A stretch of 64,000 bases of DNA from Cenococcum geophilum 1.58 (taxonomy: Eukaryota; Ascomycota; Dothideomycetes; Gloniales; Gloniaceae), in the NCBI GenBank assembly GCA_001692895.1, contig KV748204.1, forward strand, positions 834,771 to 898,770, in the 5' to 3' direction. Positions 22,965 to 35,879 of this stretch are shown piece by piece (the first letter of the stretch is position 1; each line of letters starts with the position of its first letter). A program made the translations under genes and the position numbers. The notes under the pieces were generated by a model that was given only the letters and a program-made list of their open reading frames with translations, was not told the origin of the DNA and searched no databases.

Positions 22965-24830
22965 TCAAGAGCGCTCGAGACCCCGCCCTCTCGTAAAGAG
23001 CGCGGCAATGAAGCCGACAAGAGCGAACCCAGAGGAAGCGATAAACGACAGTCGGATGCCTTCGTAATACACCATGCGCGCCCGCATCTCCACATCTGGC
23101 GGCAATTGATGGAGTGCTCCCACTGAGTGTCGAATCTCGTCGATGACCTAGCGAGAGGAAGTGGAAATGTCAGCTTCCACGCATCCAATTGTAAGGTTCC
23201 AACAGGGAAAAACAGCAAAAGGCGCACTCTCCATTTATCTGGTATTCCACTCAGAGCGCCGGGCAAGCGAGCCTTGAGCACATTTTGCGTTATCGCAGAA
23301 GTTATAGCCACGCCCCAAACCGTCCCGAGAGAACGGATCAAATAGACGGTCGATGAGGAAACGGCGTGGTCTGCTCGCTGGGTCAGCCTGTTTGCTCGGC
23401 ATTAGTTGAAACGTGAACACTAACCTGAATGATCGAATATCGCCAGAAACGTAAACAGGGTGCTAGGATACGCCATGCCTTGTCCAAGGTTGGCGGGAAA
23501 GAGATAGACGATGTACTTCCAACCAGAGTCGTGGAACTCGAAGGTGGCAACGAGGACGTTTCCAAGAGTCATGAGGAAGGCTCCAGCTCTGACGAGCGAA
23601 GCGAGCTTGCCCCAACGGGACATGACGACGCCAGCAATCACACCTCCTATGAGCGTCGCAAGCGATGGGATGATGAGTCTGCTTCCAGCCCTGGATGCCG
23701 ATTCTCCAAGCACAACTTGGAAGAAGAGCGGCACCTGGAAGAGGAACTAACAGACCGAATCAGAGCGCATTGCCGACTGCTGGCACCACAGGAGACTTAC
23801 CGCATACGCAGCCATTCCAAAGAAGACATTCGCCAATTGTGTCGCGATTGGTCGAAAGCCACGGAGCATGCGCAGAGGGATAATTGGCAGAGCCTTGGTC
23901 TTTGCTTCGACCAGGACGAATAAGCCGAGCAGTACCACGCTTCCGACCAACGTTGTGATGACCCATACGTTGCTCCAAGGGAGTTCGTTTCCCCCAAGAC
24001 TCAGCGCAACAAGCTGGGCAGATAGACTGAGGATTAGCAGCGCGGATCCGGCAATGTCCACCTTCCGCCACACGGACCTTTGGTCTTCCGCATCCAAGGC
24101 ATCATGTCCGAACTTCTCAGGATTTTTGATTGCAAAGTATCCGACTCCAAGAGCAAGAAGGGAGACCGGCACCTGCAGTATAAAGCACCATCGCCAGCCA
24201 ATAGTGTCAGCAATCACTCCTCCCAGGCTCGCTCCACATATGCTGCCAAAGCCGAAGAGCACATTCTGCACAGCTTGGTAAATACCTCTTTTTCTGAACG
24301 GAATCAAGTCGCTGTTGATAATCGTCGCCACGGTCATCAGTCCACCTCCTCCTATTCCCGTCACTGCTCTCATCAGATTCAGCACCCACACAGTCTGTGC
24401 GACCGCACAGCCTAAGCAGCCAATCATGAAGGAGGTACCAGCGATAAAGAAGCAGGTACGGCGTCCAAAGATGTCAGAGAAGCGGCCATAGAGCGGCTGG
24501 AAGGCCGTGGTCGTGATGAGATAGGATGTTGTGAGCCACGACGCCGTGTTGGCGGCTGAAAATTCCGAGGATATCAATGCGTAAGTCGATGCCATGATGG
24601 TACCGTCGAAGCCTGTGAGGAAGACATTCGCGAATATTGCTTTGCTCATTAGCTGAAGAGAACATGGAGATCCAATTGGCGAGGTCTTACCGGGGCATGA
24701 ACTTACCAACTTCTATCCACATGAAGCCCTTCGGTGGTTTCCATTTTTGCTCGTGTTGATTCGTGAGAAGAGGGGACGTCTCGTCAACGTCTTGTTCTAT
24801 ATCCGCCGAGTCAGAAGAAGAAATCGCCAT
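22965..24830 (-). pseudogene. DHA2-type MFS transporter (Vba/Fnx1-like) with a one-base frameshift
   Basis: The start used is the ATG at 24830; an in-frame ATG at 24893 is possible. Exons: 24830-24707, 24639-23801, 23746-23425, 23374-23228 and 23147-22965, all with GT..AG introns. The product resembles 14-helix DHA2 carriers such as yeast Vba1-3 and fission-yeast Fnx1, which move basic amino acids into the vacuole; some relatives export drugs. The DHA2 signatures LTGFDGTIMASTYALISSEF, LYGRFSDIFGRR and GIGGGGLMTVATI are clear. In exon 4 the frame reading ..SSSTVY must continue as LIRSLGTVWGVA, but four T residues (complement of 23340-23343) stand where three are needed, shifting the frame by one. 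Everything before and after is open. This is either a very recent null allele or a homopolymer sequencing error. Confidence 0.82.
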
Positions 24831-25292
24831 TTTCAGTATTCTGCCAGACGGTAGCGCAAAATGACAAGAGGAATCTATGAACTTGAGAGACAAGACGTGG
24901 GCAGCACCACAGCAGCAAGATAAGTAGAAGTCTTATCGATAAACGGCAACCAGGGAAGCTGTAACCAGGTTAGTCCTAAAGCCGTTGAAAAGTTTTGCAG
25001 CTCATGCATACGCTTGTCAGAACCCGGACTTTACCCCTCTGCATCACGCCGAACGAACATGAATTACGCCACCAAGTTCGCCGAGGTGACATGTCATTAC
25101 TTTATGAGTAGCGAGATCTGGTGCCTTCTCCAATTTCTCTTACACCTTTACCAATTCCTCCGGCAGCTTTCTTTCTACCTGTCCAAATTGCCCTCATAGT
25201 GCGGAAGCCTCAACAAGGTCAATGTATCCTTCATTCCCCATGGCGACCTTAACGCACTCTAACATGGGTAGCGAATATCGTCCGCCAGCACC
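24831..25292. promoter_or_regulatory. shared intergenic region of two divergent genes
   Basis: The 462 bp separate the divergent starts of the Vba-like transporter (-) and the arylsulfotransferase-like gene (+) and must contain both promoters. No specific operator could be recognised. Confidence 0.5.
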
Positions 25293-27006
25293 ATGAAATA
25301 CCGTGGCGTGCTTTTACCCTTGGTTGCCATTGCGCTGGCGGCTTTGCCTCTTGTCTCTGCGGACTGGCAGTTCAAGTCGAGACCGGATCTGGCGCCGCCG
25401 CGTCTGAACATTACTATTTCTGCGACTGCGGATGTCGAAAAGGGATACCTATTCCTCGCGCCCTTTGCCGGCTTCCCCGATAAAGCTAGGGAGCAGCACG
25501 GGCCCCGCCAAGCTGCTCCGTACATCCTTCGCGACGATGGTGATTTGGTCTGGTCGGGATATGGGTATTACTCCATTTGGGCAACCAACTTCCAGAAGGC
25601 GAGATGGAATGGGATGGATGTGCTGTTCTCTTTTGAGGGTGATCATAGTAAGCGCTCCTTTTTATGCTGTCGATGGTGTTTTGACCAAATAGAACAGATG
25701 CTGGATACGGCCATGGTCATGGGCACACCACCATTTTGGACCAGCACTATGAGACTATCCGAGAGCTGAGGGCTGGCAACCACAAGCTCACGGACAAGCA
25801 CGAGTTTCATGTCATCAACGAGGAGACGGCGTTGATTCAGGTCTACCAGCCGGTTCCGCGAGATCTGACGAGATGGGGCGCTTCGCCAGAGCAACAGTGG
25901 ATTGTCAATGCCATCTTCCAAGGTAGCTCATCGTTCTACTCTCTTGCGCCAGCCGCTGTGCTAATAGATTCATAACAGAACTCGATCTCACCACCGGCCA
26001 TCTCCTCTTCGAATGGTCCAGCCTCTCCCACGTCTCCCCTTCCGAATCCGTCCTCCCAATCAACCCCGGCCAAGCCGGCTCCGGTTTCAACTCCTCCGAC
26101 GCCTGGGACTACTTCCACATCAACTCCGTTGACAAAGACACCTCGGGCAACTACCTCATATCCGCCCGCGACGCCTGCTCCGTCCACAAGATCAACGGCT
26201 CCACCGGCGACATCATTTGGCGCCTCGACGGCAAGAAATCCGACTTTAAGCTCGGTAAGGGCGTCAAGTTCTGCTTCCAGCACCACGCACGCTTCGTCTC
26301 GCAGGACGGAGATGAAGAGGTCATCTCCTTGTACGACAACTCTGCCCATGGCACTGAAGATGGACGTGGGCGTGAAGTCCACACAGCGCCGACGTCTTCG
26401 GGCAAGATTATTAAGCTCAACACTAGGACATGGGAGGCTACGCTTGTGCAGGGTTTCTATCCGCCGGACGATCTGCTGTCCAAGTCCCAGGGGAGCACCC
26501 AGCTCCTGCCTAATGGCAACGCTCTTGTGAATTGGGGCTCTGAAGGCGCCGTCACAGAGTTTCGAGCAGATGGCACCCCGATCTTTCACGCGTACATGGA
26601 CTCGGGTTTCCTCGGCGAAGGCGTCGAGAACTACCGTGGATTCAGGTACAACTGGACTGGGTTGCCGAATGAAGTCCCGTCGATTGTTCTTCTTGAGAGT
26701 GAAAGTGGCGGCACTACGGCCTATGTCTCGTGGAATGGAGATACGGAGACTGCGGTTTGGCGTTTCTTCTCCGTGGCTGATGAGGCTGGCTCTAGGTCGT
26801 TCTTGGGCGAGGCGAAGAGGACGAGCTTTGAGACCGAGCTTGTTGTCAAGGGAGGAAGGGTTGAAGGGGTTGTGGCTGATGCAGTGGATGCTGATGGGAA
26901 GGTTTTGACCACGACGGGTGTTGCGACTGTAGAGTTGGCGGTTGAGCCTCCGAAGCTATCACTAGACACTGTGGCGAGAGGGCAGCAGGTGTTCTTTCAA
27001 GCCTAG
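25293..27006 (+). CDS. secreted arylsulfotransferase-like protein
   Basis: Three exons (25293-25647, 25698-25922, 25979-27006) join in phase into about 535 residues; introns of 50 and 56 bp are GT..AG. An N-terminal signal peptide (VLLPLVAIALAALPLVSA, cleaved near residue 23) is followed by a region matching the fungal arylsulfotransferase-like family (Arylsulfotran_2), a six-bladed propeller related to bacterial PAPS-independent ASST. Visible motifs are GHGHGHTTILDQ, KHEFHVINEETALIQ, WDYFHINSVDKD, GNYLISARDACSVHKI, FCFQHHARFV and GSTQLLPNGNALVNWG. In bacterial ASST an active-site His is transiently sulfated; HINSV and HHARF are the conserved His positions here. Whether fungal members transfer sulfate is unproven. 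A few NxS/T sites (NITIS, NGSTG, NWTG) fit secretion. The frame is intact, and this is the last intact gene before the AT-rich block. Confidence 0.85.
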
Positions 27007-27387
27007 TGTCCCGCTCGAGGTTCGTACGAAGCCGCTTTGGAAAGATTAGCAAAATTGAGGATAACGCTTCGACGGTTCGACGGTTCGATAAAGCTGTGAG
27101 TATACTTTTCAACAAAGTGAACCCTTCGAGAGAAGTCCCGCTCAACTTTCAACATGAGGGCTGGATAAGAATGTTTCATCTGGTGGCAGTATTCATTGGT
27201 GCACATTAAAGATCTCGAGGTTCTAGTTCGGTTTAGTATTTTTAGGCTTAAAAACGCCGTTTACCAGATTTCTTGAATAAAATTCAAGAATACTAGAAAG
27301 GTCGAATGAACAATGCTGTCTGGATCCACGAAGATTATCCTGTCGGTATTGGTGCATATCCGCAAAAGTCTTAGCACCCAATCAAGT
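27007..27387. other. transition from genic to AT-rich DNA
   Basis: This holds the 3' flank of the arylsulfotransferase-like gene. GC content falls after about 27230. No gene is seen. Confidence 0.5.
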
Positions 27388-27772
27388 TAACGTGTTTTAT
27401 CAGTCATCCGGTAGCCCCAAAAACCACTAAAAATTGGAAAAACTGCACCTTGATATCTCGACAATGGCCTAATAATAAATTCCAAAATTTTATAATTAGC
27501 CTTTTGTACCTATTTTAAACCTCTTATTAGATTTAAAAAATAATCTGTTAAGCAGCTCTAAAAATATCGCAATTTAGCTTAAAATTAGGGGCTAAAACCT
27601 GATATCTTTAATATTGGCCAGACTTATTACACTAGAACTTTATTAATATAGGCACAAAAGGCTAATTATAAAATTTCGGAATTTATTATTAAGCCGTTGT
27701 CAAGATATCAAGGTGCAGTTTTTCCAATTTTTAGTGGTTTTTGGGCTACTGGATGACTGATAAAACACGTTA
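27388..27772. mobile_element. 385-bp MITE with long terminal inverted repeats
   Basis: The left end taacgtgttttatcagtcat (from 27388) is repeated inverted at the right end (to about 27772). The inverted similarity continues for roughly 120 bp on each side, through ggaaaaactgcaccttgata and taataataaatt. The centre is AT-rich and non-coding. The ends suggest a TA target site, which would fit a Tc1/mariner-derived MITE. It sits exactly at the border of the RIP-like block. Confidence 0.85.
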
Positions 27773-29193
27773 GCGGTATTCAGGTTTGACTAAGCAATAT
27801 TTTACCCGGCTTAACTTCAGCTCAGTTATACTCACTCTCTTCACCCTTCATCGGAGGAGCCTCCAAAGCATTTTAGTCATACTCAGTCCCATTTCTAGGC
27901 CCCTAAGCTTATTACTTAAGGTGGCCATGTCTATACCTGCTATCTCTATCATTCTTTGTAGATTTTATCGAGTTTACGCGTGGGCCTAGTTTAGGGAACC
28001 CGGGTTCCCTAAACTGGGCCGCTACCGCCGACGAAAATAGCTAGGGGTGGATTAATAAATTGTCCTCTATAAGTACTAGCTCCTAGGTTAAGTTATCTAT
28101 TTTATTGCCTTCTTTTGTACTAGATCTTCTATCCCTCCCCAACTCTAGCTTATTAAGCCCCCTATAATAGGCGTCAAAGAACTGGTTTAATTTAAGCTCT
28201 ACCTACAAGTTTTTAAACCTAAAGAAGGAAATAATTGTAAAGGTAGAACTTATATATCTATTTAAACTGGTATTTTTGTATAGGCTAGGCGAAAAGAGAA
28301 GCCAGACGAATAAAAGGGTTCGCCGATTAAGTAGGCTAGCTAGAATAGACAAGCTAGTTAAATAAAAGGGCTAGCTAAGATGGGAGGCTAAAAGGCTAGC
28401 CAAGAAGGGGTCCCCTCTTTTAAGCTATCTCTAGACGCGGGTCTCTAAACTAGGCCCCTTTAGAGAATACTAGAGGCCTAAAACTAGGAGCTCCTAGATA
28501 TAACAGTGCCTAATTTTAGTCTCTATAACGTGCTTAGGGTAAAATTAGGTATAAGTAGAAGGGCTTAAATATGCTTAGGACTAGCTAAGTTTAGCATAGG
28601 AATACACAGGGCTATACTACTATACTACTATAGCTCTTAGGATTCTTGCTAATAGTTTTAGCTTAAAACGACTTTGTTTAGGTCTAAAAGCGGAAATATA
28701 ATATAGTGGCCGGGTAGGTATAGTGGTTTTACCGGAACCCTAAAACCCTAATATTTTTTTGGAGATGGAAAGAGGTAGGGAACTAATACTGCTAAAGCAC
28801 CTTTATAATAGGTTTGCAAGCCTTCCTTTGCCGTTATAGGTAAGAAGCCTATCTGCGGTATTATATTCCCCAACTCTTCCTCTATAGTATAGTAAAACTT
28901 TCATTATAGGTTCCTTTGTTTAACCTTTAACCCTAGGCCTTTCCTACCTATAAAAAGCTAAAAGTTAAAAGTTAAATTCAATTTAAATACTTGCCTACTC
29001 TACTTCTAGGGCTTTTTTAAAAGGCTTTAAAATATTTAAAGAAGGATAAGTAATAAAATAGGATAGCTATAAGCGTATCTATAATTACTAGTTTTATTTA
29101 AAATCTAGTTTTATTTTTATAGGGGTTAATATAAAGCCTACCTCCTATAAATAGAATCCGTCTACTACTAATTAAAGCTTAATAGCTTTATAT
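27773..29193. other. AT-rich RIP-like DNA, no gene
   Basis: The stretch is dense in TA and stop codons in all frames. Repeated gggcctagtttagg-type motifs (near 27982, 28010 and 28440) suggest one or more small inverted-repeat elements. It forms the left flank of retroelement B, with the tatat target site at 29189-29193. Confidence 0.6.
27988..28015. repeat. perfect 28-bp palindrome
   Basis: agtttagggaaccc is followed directly by its reverse complement around a central cccggg. Similarity extends about five more bases with one mismatch. A third copy of the motif (gggtctctaaactaggcccc) lies near 28438. It looks like two transposon ends lying head to head. Confidence 0.9.
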
Positions 29194-29418
29194 TATAAGG
29201 TAAGGATATAAATAGGGAGTCCAATAATAGAATAATAGGTATATTGTATAGATAGAGACGAATCCTTAAGGGAAAAGGAGGAGTCTGTATATAAGGTAGG
29301 AAGGGTTTTCCCTAGGCATATATAGAGCACGTACCTTATAGGTAAGTCACCCCTAGGTTGCCCTAGGGTCGCCTATACCTTACGGCTATATAATTATCTA
29401 CTTAGGTTTTACCTAATA
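29194..29418 (-). repeat. LTR of element B (3' LTR)
   Basis: A 225-bp repeat matching 46920-47144 with scattered C-to-T and G-to-A differences (cctaata here against cctaaca there). It is preceded by tatat. On the minus strand it is followed upstream by a purine run (ggggggg) that acts as the polypurine tract and is also where A inserted. Confidence 0.92.
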
Positions 29419-29428
29419 ATGCCCCCCC

Positions 29429-29849
29429 TATAACGGAACCTTGTAGTAAGTACTACAATAGGCTTGTTATTGGGCTAGGTGTGTAGGTATTACAAGTAAG
29501 TCAATAACGTAATAATAACTGGTGGAGTGGTTACCTAATAGATTAACTCTAATTATATTCTAAGAATCACTACAAGGAAAGAACTATCTAGAGTAGGGAC
29601 TGTAGTCCTTTAAATACACAACTATACTCCTAGGAAACCCTCCTTATACATAAGGTACGCATTATATATAACGTACATAAGTTCCCTCCATTCCTCTCGT
29701 TCCTTACATAGCACGTTATATAACTCGCTTACTATTCCTCATTATATGATTCCACTGGCTCTATACTAGACCGTGCTAATATTAACTAACTAGCTTCTTC
29801 CGACTCCCTTCCCAGTAGTTATAACATTGTACTTAAAGCGTCTATAACA
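29429..29849 (-). repeat. LTR of element A (3' LTR)
   Basis: A 421-bp copy beginning tataacggaacc (from tgtaac) and ending tataaca. It aligns end to end with 40147-40567 without length change; differences are mostly transitions. Confidence 0.93.
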
Positions 29850-30599
29850 CCATTTCCCTCCTTCCTATCTTCATCCTTAAAGATTCTAAGCATCTCTAAG
29901 TTATTTACTAAAGGTATAATATCCGTCTAATTAATCTAGTTAATATCGTTACTTATTATACCTAAAGCTTCTTCTTCTTCACACGCGCAACATTGTGCAC
30001 GTACTATTACTGCTATACTGTCGCTAGGTGAAATAATACTGTCTCCGTATTCTCGTTATATAAAAGAGGGGTTAGTCTACGTCGCGTTAGCGAGTCCTTT
30101 ATCTCAGCAACCTTCCTCTTGCTTAAAGTACACTAAAGCGAATATTTATTTGTCCTATAACGTTCGCTCTTCTACTAATACTAAGTATACGCGTCCTATA
30201 ACTCTTAATAGTCTTTAAGTTCCCTAAGTAATTTATTATAGGGTTTTATATTTAATCCGCTGCTGCTTATCTAGATAGTAAGCTGACTTATACCCTTACT
30301 AAGTTAGAACGTTCTTAGAATGCGGAGCAGAAGGCTTTAGAGGCCCATATCTCTGCGTCTGCTTATCTCCTTTATCTTAAGAAAGTTCGTAAGAAGGTTT
30401 ATTTTAAGGAGTGGAAACTTATAGAACAAGGTCTGCAGGAACTTAGTAATAAGAGAACTAACTCTCTTCCTATAAAGGGAACAACTCTAAGTAGTTCGGC
30501 AGTCGTTCTTCCTAGGTCCCCCTTAGGTAACTTATTCTTTAACGATCCTTCTTTATTAATATTACCTAACCTATTTTCTTCCGATACTCCTATACCTTT

Positions 30600-33500
30600 C
30601 CTATAACATTCTTTAAATTTTTTAGTAGTTCCTAGGTAGTCTTATTATAGCCTATCTACTTAACCTTATACTATATTTTATTATCAACGTCCTCGTAACT
30701 AACAATCTTTAAAACTTGCTATTTATCTTCTTCTTATCCTCTATACGTGTCTACTTTATAGATTGGTAGCTTAATATTTCTATATACTGGCTCTAGCATT
30801 ACAATATACTATATAGGGTAGATTTTCATTTTAGCTAGTAGGTTTAACTTAAACATAACCGGTAAAACTTTTTATGTAATTTTAAAAGGTCCTAGTCTAA
30901 CGTGGTCCAACTTCTTACTTAGTTATTAACTCTTGAAATTTTTATATAGTAGCCATACTTTATCTCCCTCCTTAAGATCTAGTCCCTTAGATCTCTTAGC
31001 GTCATAGTATTTCTTTATTCTTTGCTATACTACCTTAGCTATTTCCATAAGGTTCTTATAAAGATTTATTAAAGTCTCTATTCTCTACTTAGCTATACTA
31101 CTCGTTTTCTTTACTTAATATAGCAATAATAATATTCTTGGCTTATATCTATAATTCGCCTTAAATAGTAAAGTACCTATTCCTTCCTATAGTATTACAT
31201 TATATATAAACTATATAACTAATAACAATAATACCCAATTATTCTATGCGTGATTAATATAGTGCCTTAGATACTGCTCTAGTGTCTAATTTAATCTTTC
31301 CGTTTAACTGTCTGTCTGCGGATAATATGCGGTAAAAGTTGCTGCTTAAACTCCTTGCTCCGCTAAGAATACCTTCTAAAATGCTGCTACGAATCTTAGA
31401 TCTCTGTCCGATATAATCTTACTTAATACTCCATATCTTGTAAACACTTCTTTAACATAGATTCTAGCGACATCTTCTACTAATATTTCTTCTGTATACG
31501 CTATAAAGTATCCCCACTTTATAAGCTTATCTATTATCACTAAGATTACGTTATAATCTTATCCGGTAATAGGATCTCTTAATTTTAGCAACTTAATAAT
31601 AAAGTCCTATAATATAACCTCCTATAGTCTTTCTAGTATTTTAATAGGTTATAGCCCTCTATATAGCTTATGCCTTATTAGTTTATTTCTTTAGCAATCT
31701 AGACACTCTCTAGTAACCCTTCTAGCTATCCTCTAGATTCCGTTAATAATATACTCCTCTTAAAGTCTTAACACTAAGCCCATGGCCCCATTATATCCTT
31801 AAGTTAATCCCTTATAGAAATCTTCTATAAAGTGCTCTGCTATGCTTCTTAGGATATACTTTACTTTTTAGTTTTCGTATATATCCATTTATAAATCTTC
31901 TAGCTATGCTTTTAGAATTCTTTATACCTAAAAGCTTTCTAGTGACTTATAAACTTTCTTTAATTCTTTCTAAGAGGGGAATACTAAAATCGAGATCCGA
32001 CCCATACGGTCCTATGGGGGTTCCTTTCCGTCTCATCTTGTCCGCATAGTTAAGCTAAGAGAGAGGATCTCGTCTGTTACTAATGCAGCAGCGTTACGTT
32101 GTGGCTAGAGGGGGCCTTTAAATACTTAACCCTTGACGCCGTTAGAACAGCAGAGTTTTCACAGGCCTTGGCGCCAGACCAGTCAAAAAGACGACTCCAG
32201 AAAAGCGACTTCTGCACCCCTATGCGGTGGAGCCCGGGAACCTAGCAGCTACTATTAATGTTCCATTTAGATTGTGTTAATAGACTACCAGAGCAAACGC
32301 AGAGACGTGTATACGGCTGCGCAGCGCCTACGCAGCGACGTCATGGTGGTGCAAAGATTTTTTACTAAGGGGTGAGCCTTAGCAAAAAAGTTTAAACACC
32401 GCTACTACGTCTCTAATGTACATATTTGGACATTAAATCGACAAGTATTATCCCTTCGGCGTACCCCCTCCCTCCTATAAATACTACACACACTATATAG
32501 TATTTACACACATATATAAGCAATCCGCGCCCTAAGCGTAGCAGAGGCCCCCTATTTTAACATTATCCGGTAACCTAGGTATCTAATTATAGGGATTAGG
32601 CCCCCTATTAAATACTAGATTGTCCTCCTATACCTTACAAATAGGTATAAGGGCCTAGGTTTGGGCCCTAGGGCAAAAGCAATACTAAGTTATATACACC
32701 CCGTTATAGAAACCCTTTAATAAAGGAGTAGATAAGAAACCTTAGCATATAGGCTCAGGCGGAACGCAAGTGTTATCTATTAGGAGATATTTACAGAAGA
32801 CTTAGAAAAGGAGCTAGGGATAGGCACACGACTTAGACAAGCAATATATAAATGTAGCAAAGATAGTTTAAATAGCAGATAGGGCAAGATAGGTATTTAG
32901 ACACTCCTATGTAAAGGGAGTCTTAAAGTAGCAACCTAACAGTGTTTTTCCTCCCGTTAATATAGTATGGATATTATCTGGAATATTACCTCTTACGTCT
33001 CCCCTAGGGGTTTTTTGTACACTTAAAAATGGGGTTTTTCTTAGTAAGGAGGTTTTTCCCATAGGAATTAGTCTGTGTGGACCCATTAGGGGGACTAGGT
33101 TGGACGGTAAATTGAATCTTATATAATTCTTTCTAAGTTACTGTAATTTTTGAATAATTATACCTAATTAACCCATTTGTATCTTTTTGTAGTAAAGCCC
33201 CTAATAGCTTCTTATTATTTTATAGTTTAGCTTTTTAACTTAGAGCATTTGCCCTTATATTGTTTATACCCTTAGTATACTAAATCTTAAAATAGTATTT
33301 TATAAGCATTTCTGCCCATCTAACCTGTCTTTAGTTAAGTTCCTTTATTATTAGGAATTCTGTTAGGTTCTTATAATCCATCTTAACTATAAATGGTTTT
33401 TCTATGCCTTATAAGAATGCTCTCTATTTCTTTAATGCTGTACTATACCTAATAACTCCTTGTTATAAATGTTATAGTTTAGTTCTAGTAGTGTTATCTT

Positions 33501-35575
33501 CTAACTATAGTATGCTACTAGGTGCTATCCATTTAGATGCTTTTATATAAAGTATACCCCTAGTTAAAGTCTAATGTATCTGTTTCTATAACTGTCTCTA
33601 GTCCTAGTTAATAGATCTTAAAAACTAGCTCCTAGGTAAATAACTCTTTAACTTTCTTAAATAGTTCTTATTGCTCCTTTCCCTATACCTATAGTTCTTC
33701 TTTCTTTATTAACCGCGTAAATAGTTTAATATCTTTTAACTATTGCGCTATAAACCTTCTATAGTAATTGCAAAACCCTAGGAACAATCTTAACTGCGTA
33801 ACGTTCTCTAGTTCCTGCCAATTTACTATAGCTTCGATCTTCTTTAAATCTATACTAAGTTGGCCTAGTTTAATAATAAATCTAACGAAATTAGTCTTCC
33901 TAGTAAAGAATTTATATTTCTTAATTACTACTAGCATCTGTTCCTCCTGTAGTCTCTTTAAAACCTATTTAATATATTCTTTATATTCTTCCTTAGTCAT
34001 TAAGTAGATAATAATATTATTGAGATATGCTATAATAAATTCATCTAAGTGTTCTCCTAATATATTATTAATTTGCTTTTAAAACGTTGCTAGTGCGTTT
34101 ATAAGCCCGAATTGTATAACTAATAGTTTATATAGTCCTTCCTTTGACCTAAAGGCTGCCTTCCATTTGTTGCCTTCCTTAATTCTAATCTAATAGTACA
34201 CCCATCTTAGATTTATTTTTGTAAAGATTTGCGCATTACCTATCCTATCTTATATTTCGCTAATTAAGGGTAAAGGATACCTATCCTTTCTAGTAATGCT
34301 GTTTAACTATTTATAGTTAATACACAGCCTTAGCTTGCTATTTTTCTTCGGTATAAACAGTACTAAATAACCCGCTAATAATTGCGATAGTCTAATATAT
34401 CCCTTTTATAAGTTTTCCTAGATAAACTCTTTTAATGCTCTACCTTCTTCTTTAGTAAGCTTGTAGATTGGAAAGAACCTTAGACTTATTCCTAGTTCTA
34501 ATTCTATTTTATAATCCCATACTATATACTCTAACAGCTTTTCACTTTCCAGTGACTATAGTTTCTTGCCGTACTTATGGTATCTCTTTAGTATATAGCT
34601 TAACCCTTTTTCTGTTTCTTTGTAGGTTACTCCTACTTAGTACTATACTATCTTAGCTTATTATTATATCTTGCGGCGTTAAGTATCTCTAATATCGACC
34701 TAACCTATAACCTAATCGATCTTTAGATTATATTCCTATAACTAAGGCATTCCTAATACTGCCTTATTATTCCCCAATAGTAATATATTAAAAGACATCT
34801 TAATCTATTTCCCTTTAATAGTTATCTAAATAGGTTCTGTTTTAAGATTAATAATGCCTCCTCTATAGGCTATTAGATCTCCTAAAATTGTTACTAATAG
34901 GTAAAAATGTTCCTTTTTCCTATATAGTAACCCCATTCTTTTAACTGCTGCTAGTAAGATATAGTTCCTTATTGCTCTACTATCTATTAATACCTTAAAC
35001 TGTTAATCTTGCTACCTAACTCGTAAATTTAGGTGTTAACCTTAAATTCCTTTAAGGGTCTAAGGCTCTACTACTAGTTCCCTCTAGTCCCGTAAGCCTC
35101 TACTTTTCCCAACTATTAGCTACTAGATCCTATTTATACTTAGTCTAACTTAGGCTAATACTTAGTTCGCTTTTTATCTTTAATATGCCATAGATAGGTA
35201 TTCTCTGGATATTCCCACTATTGTCGTCTATCTAGGGATTCTTCTATAAGGAATCTTCCTGGTTAAAGCGTTAAGTTCCCTTATTCTTAAACTTTTACTA
35301 GGTATTAACTATACATATACTTAGCGTTTTAATATTTCGCCTTATTTATTAACTAATATATTTTTGCTAGATATTTTTAATTTTTATCTTTTGGTGCTCT
35401 ATATATATTGCACGCATTATCCACGTATGCTATCTACGATAGTGTGTAATATGCTTAGTGTCTTAGGTTAACTCTTAGCTTATCTTTATCCTTAAGTTTA
35501 AACCTCTCTTATGTTAATCTAAGCGTTGCGACTTTATTTACAGGTACTAAGATTTGCCTTTTACTTCTCTAGTCC
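30600..35575 (-). pseudogene. pol remnant of element A (RT, RNase H, integrase)
   Basis: Minus-strand translation shows gypsy RT/RNase H landmarks with many stops. The clearest open piece is 33937-33740, with KIEAIVNWQELENV and FLGFCNYYRRFI, the end of the RT connection region. Integrase-like sequence lies at lower coordinates (about 30.9-31.9 kb), and the RT fingers and palm at about 33.9-34.7 kb. The 1149-bp insertion at 31975-33123 splits RNase H from integrase. Not functional. Confidence 0.8.
31975..33123. mobile_element. 1149-bp insertion in element A with 14-bp flanking repeat
   Basis: The direct repeat taattctttctaag flanks it (31961-31974 and 33124-33137). Part of the interior (32080-32260) is much less AT-rich than the surroundings. 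No coding sequence or clear terminal inverted repeats were found. A 14-bp duplication would fit a LINE- or SINE-type insertion, but no poly-A tail is visible. Class unknown. Confidence 0.65.
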
Positions 35576-35879
35576 CATCGGCAAAATATGGTACCCTTTC
35601 AATGGCCTCAATGGTTGGTGGTTGACGCAATTGGCGCGCAGTTGAGGTCATTTGGCAACTCGACCGACTAGCCTATGTCGTGTTTTTTTGACACGCAGCC
35701 TGCGCGCAGCCTGCGCGCAACCTGCGCATTTGGCAACCATAATTATATTTACCTCTTTTATACTAATAGCATATTTTAAATAAATAAAAGCTATTTTAAA
35801 GCTATTTATAAGGCTAGCAAAATAAATATTATTATTTAGATAATTTAATATAATATAGCGATGTTCTCCTTCTACCTAT

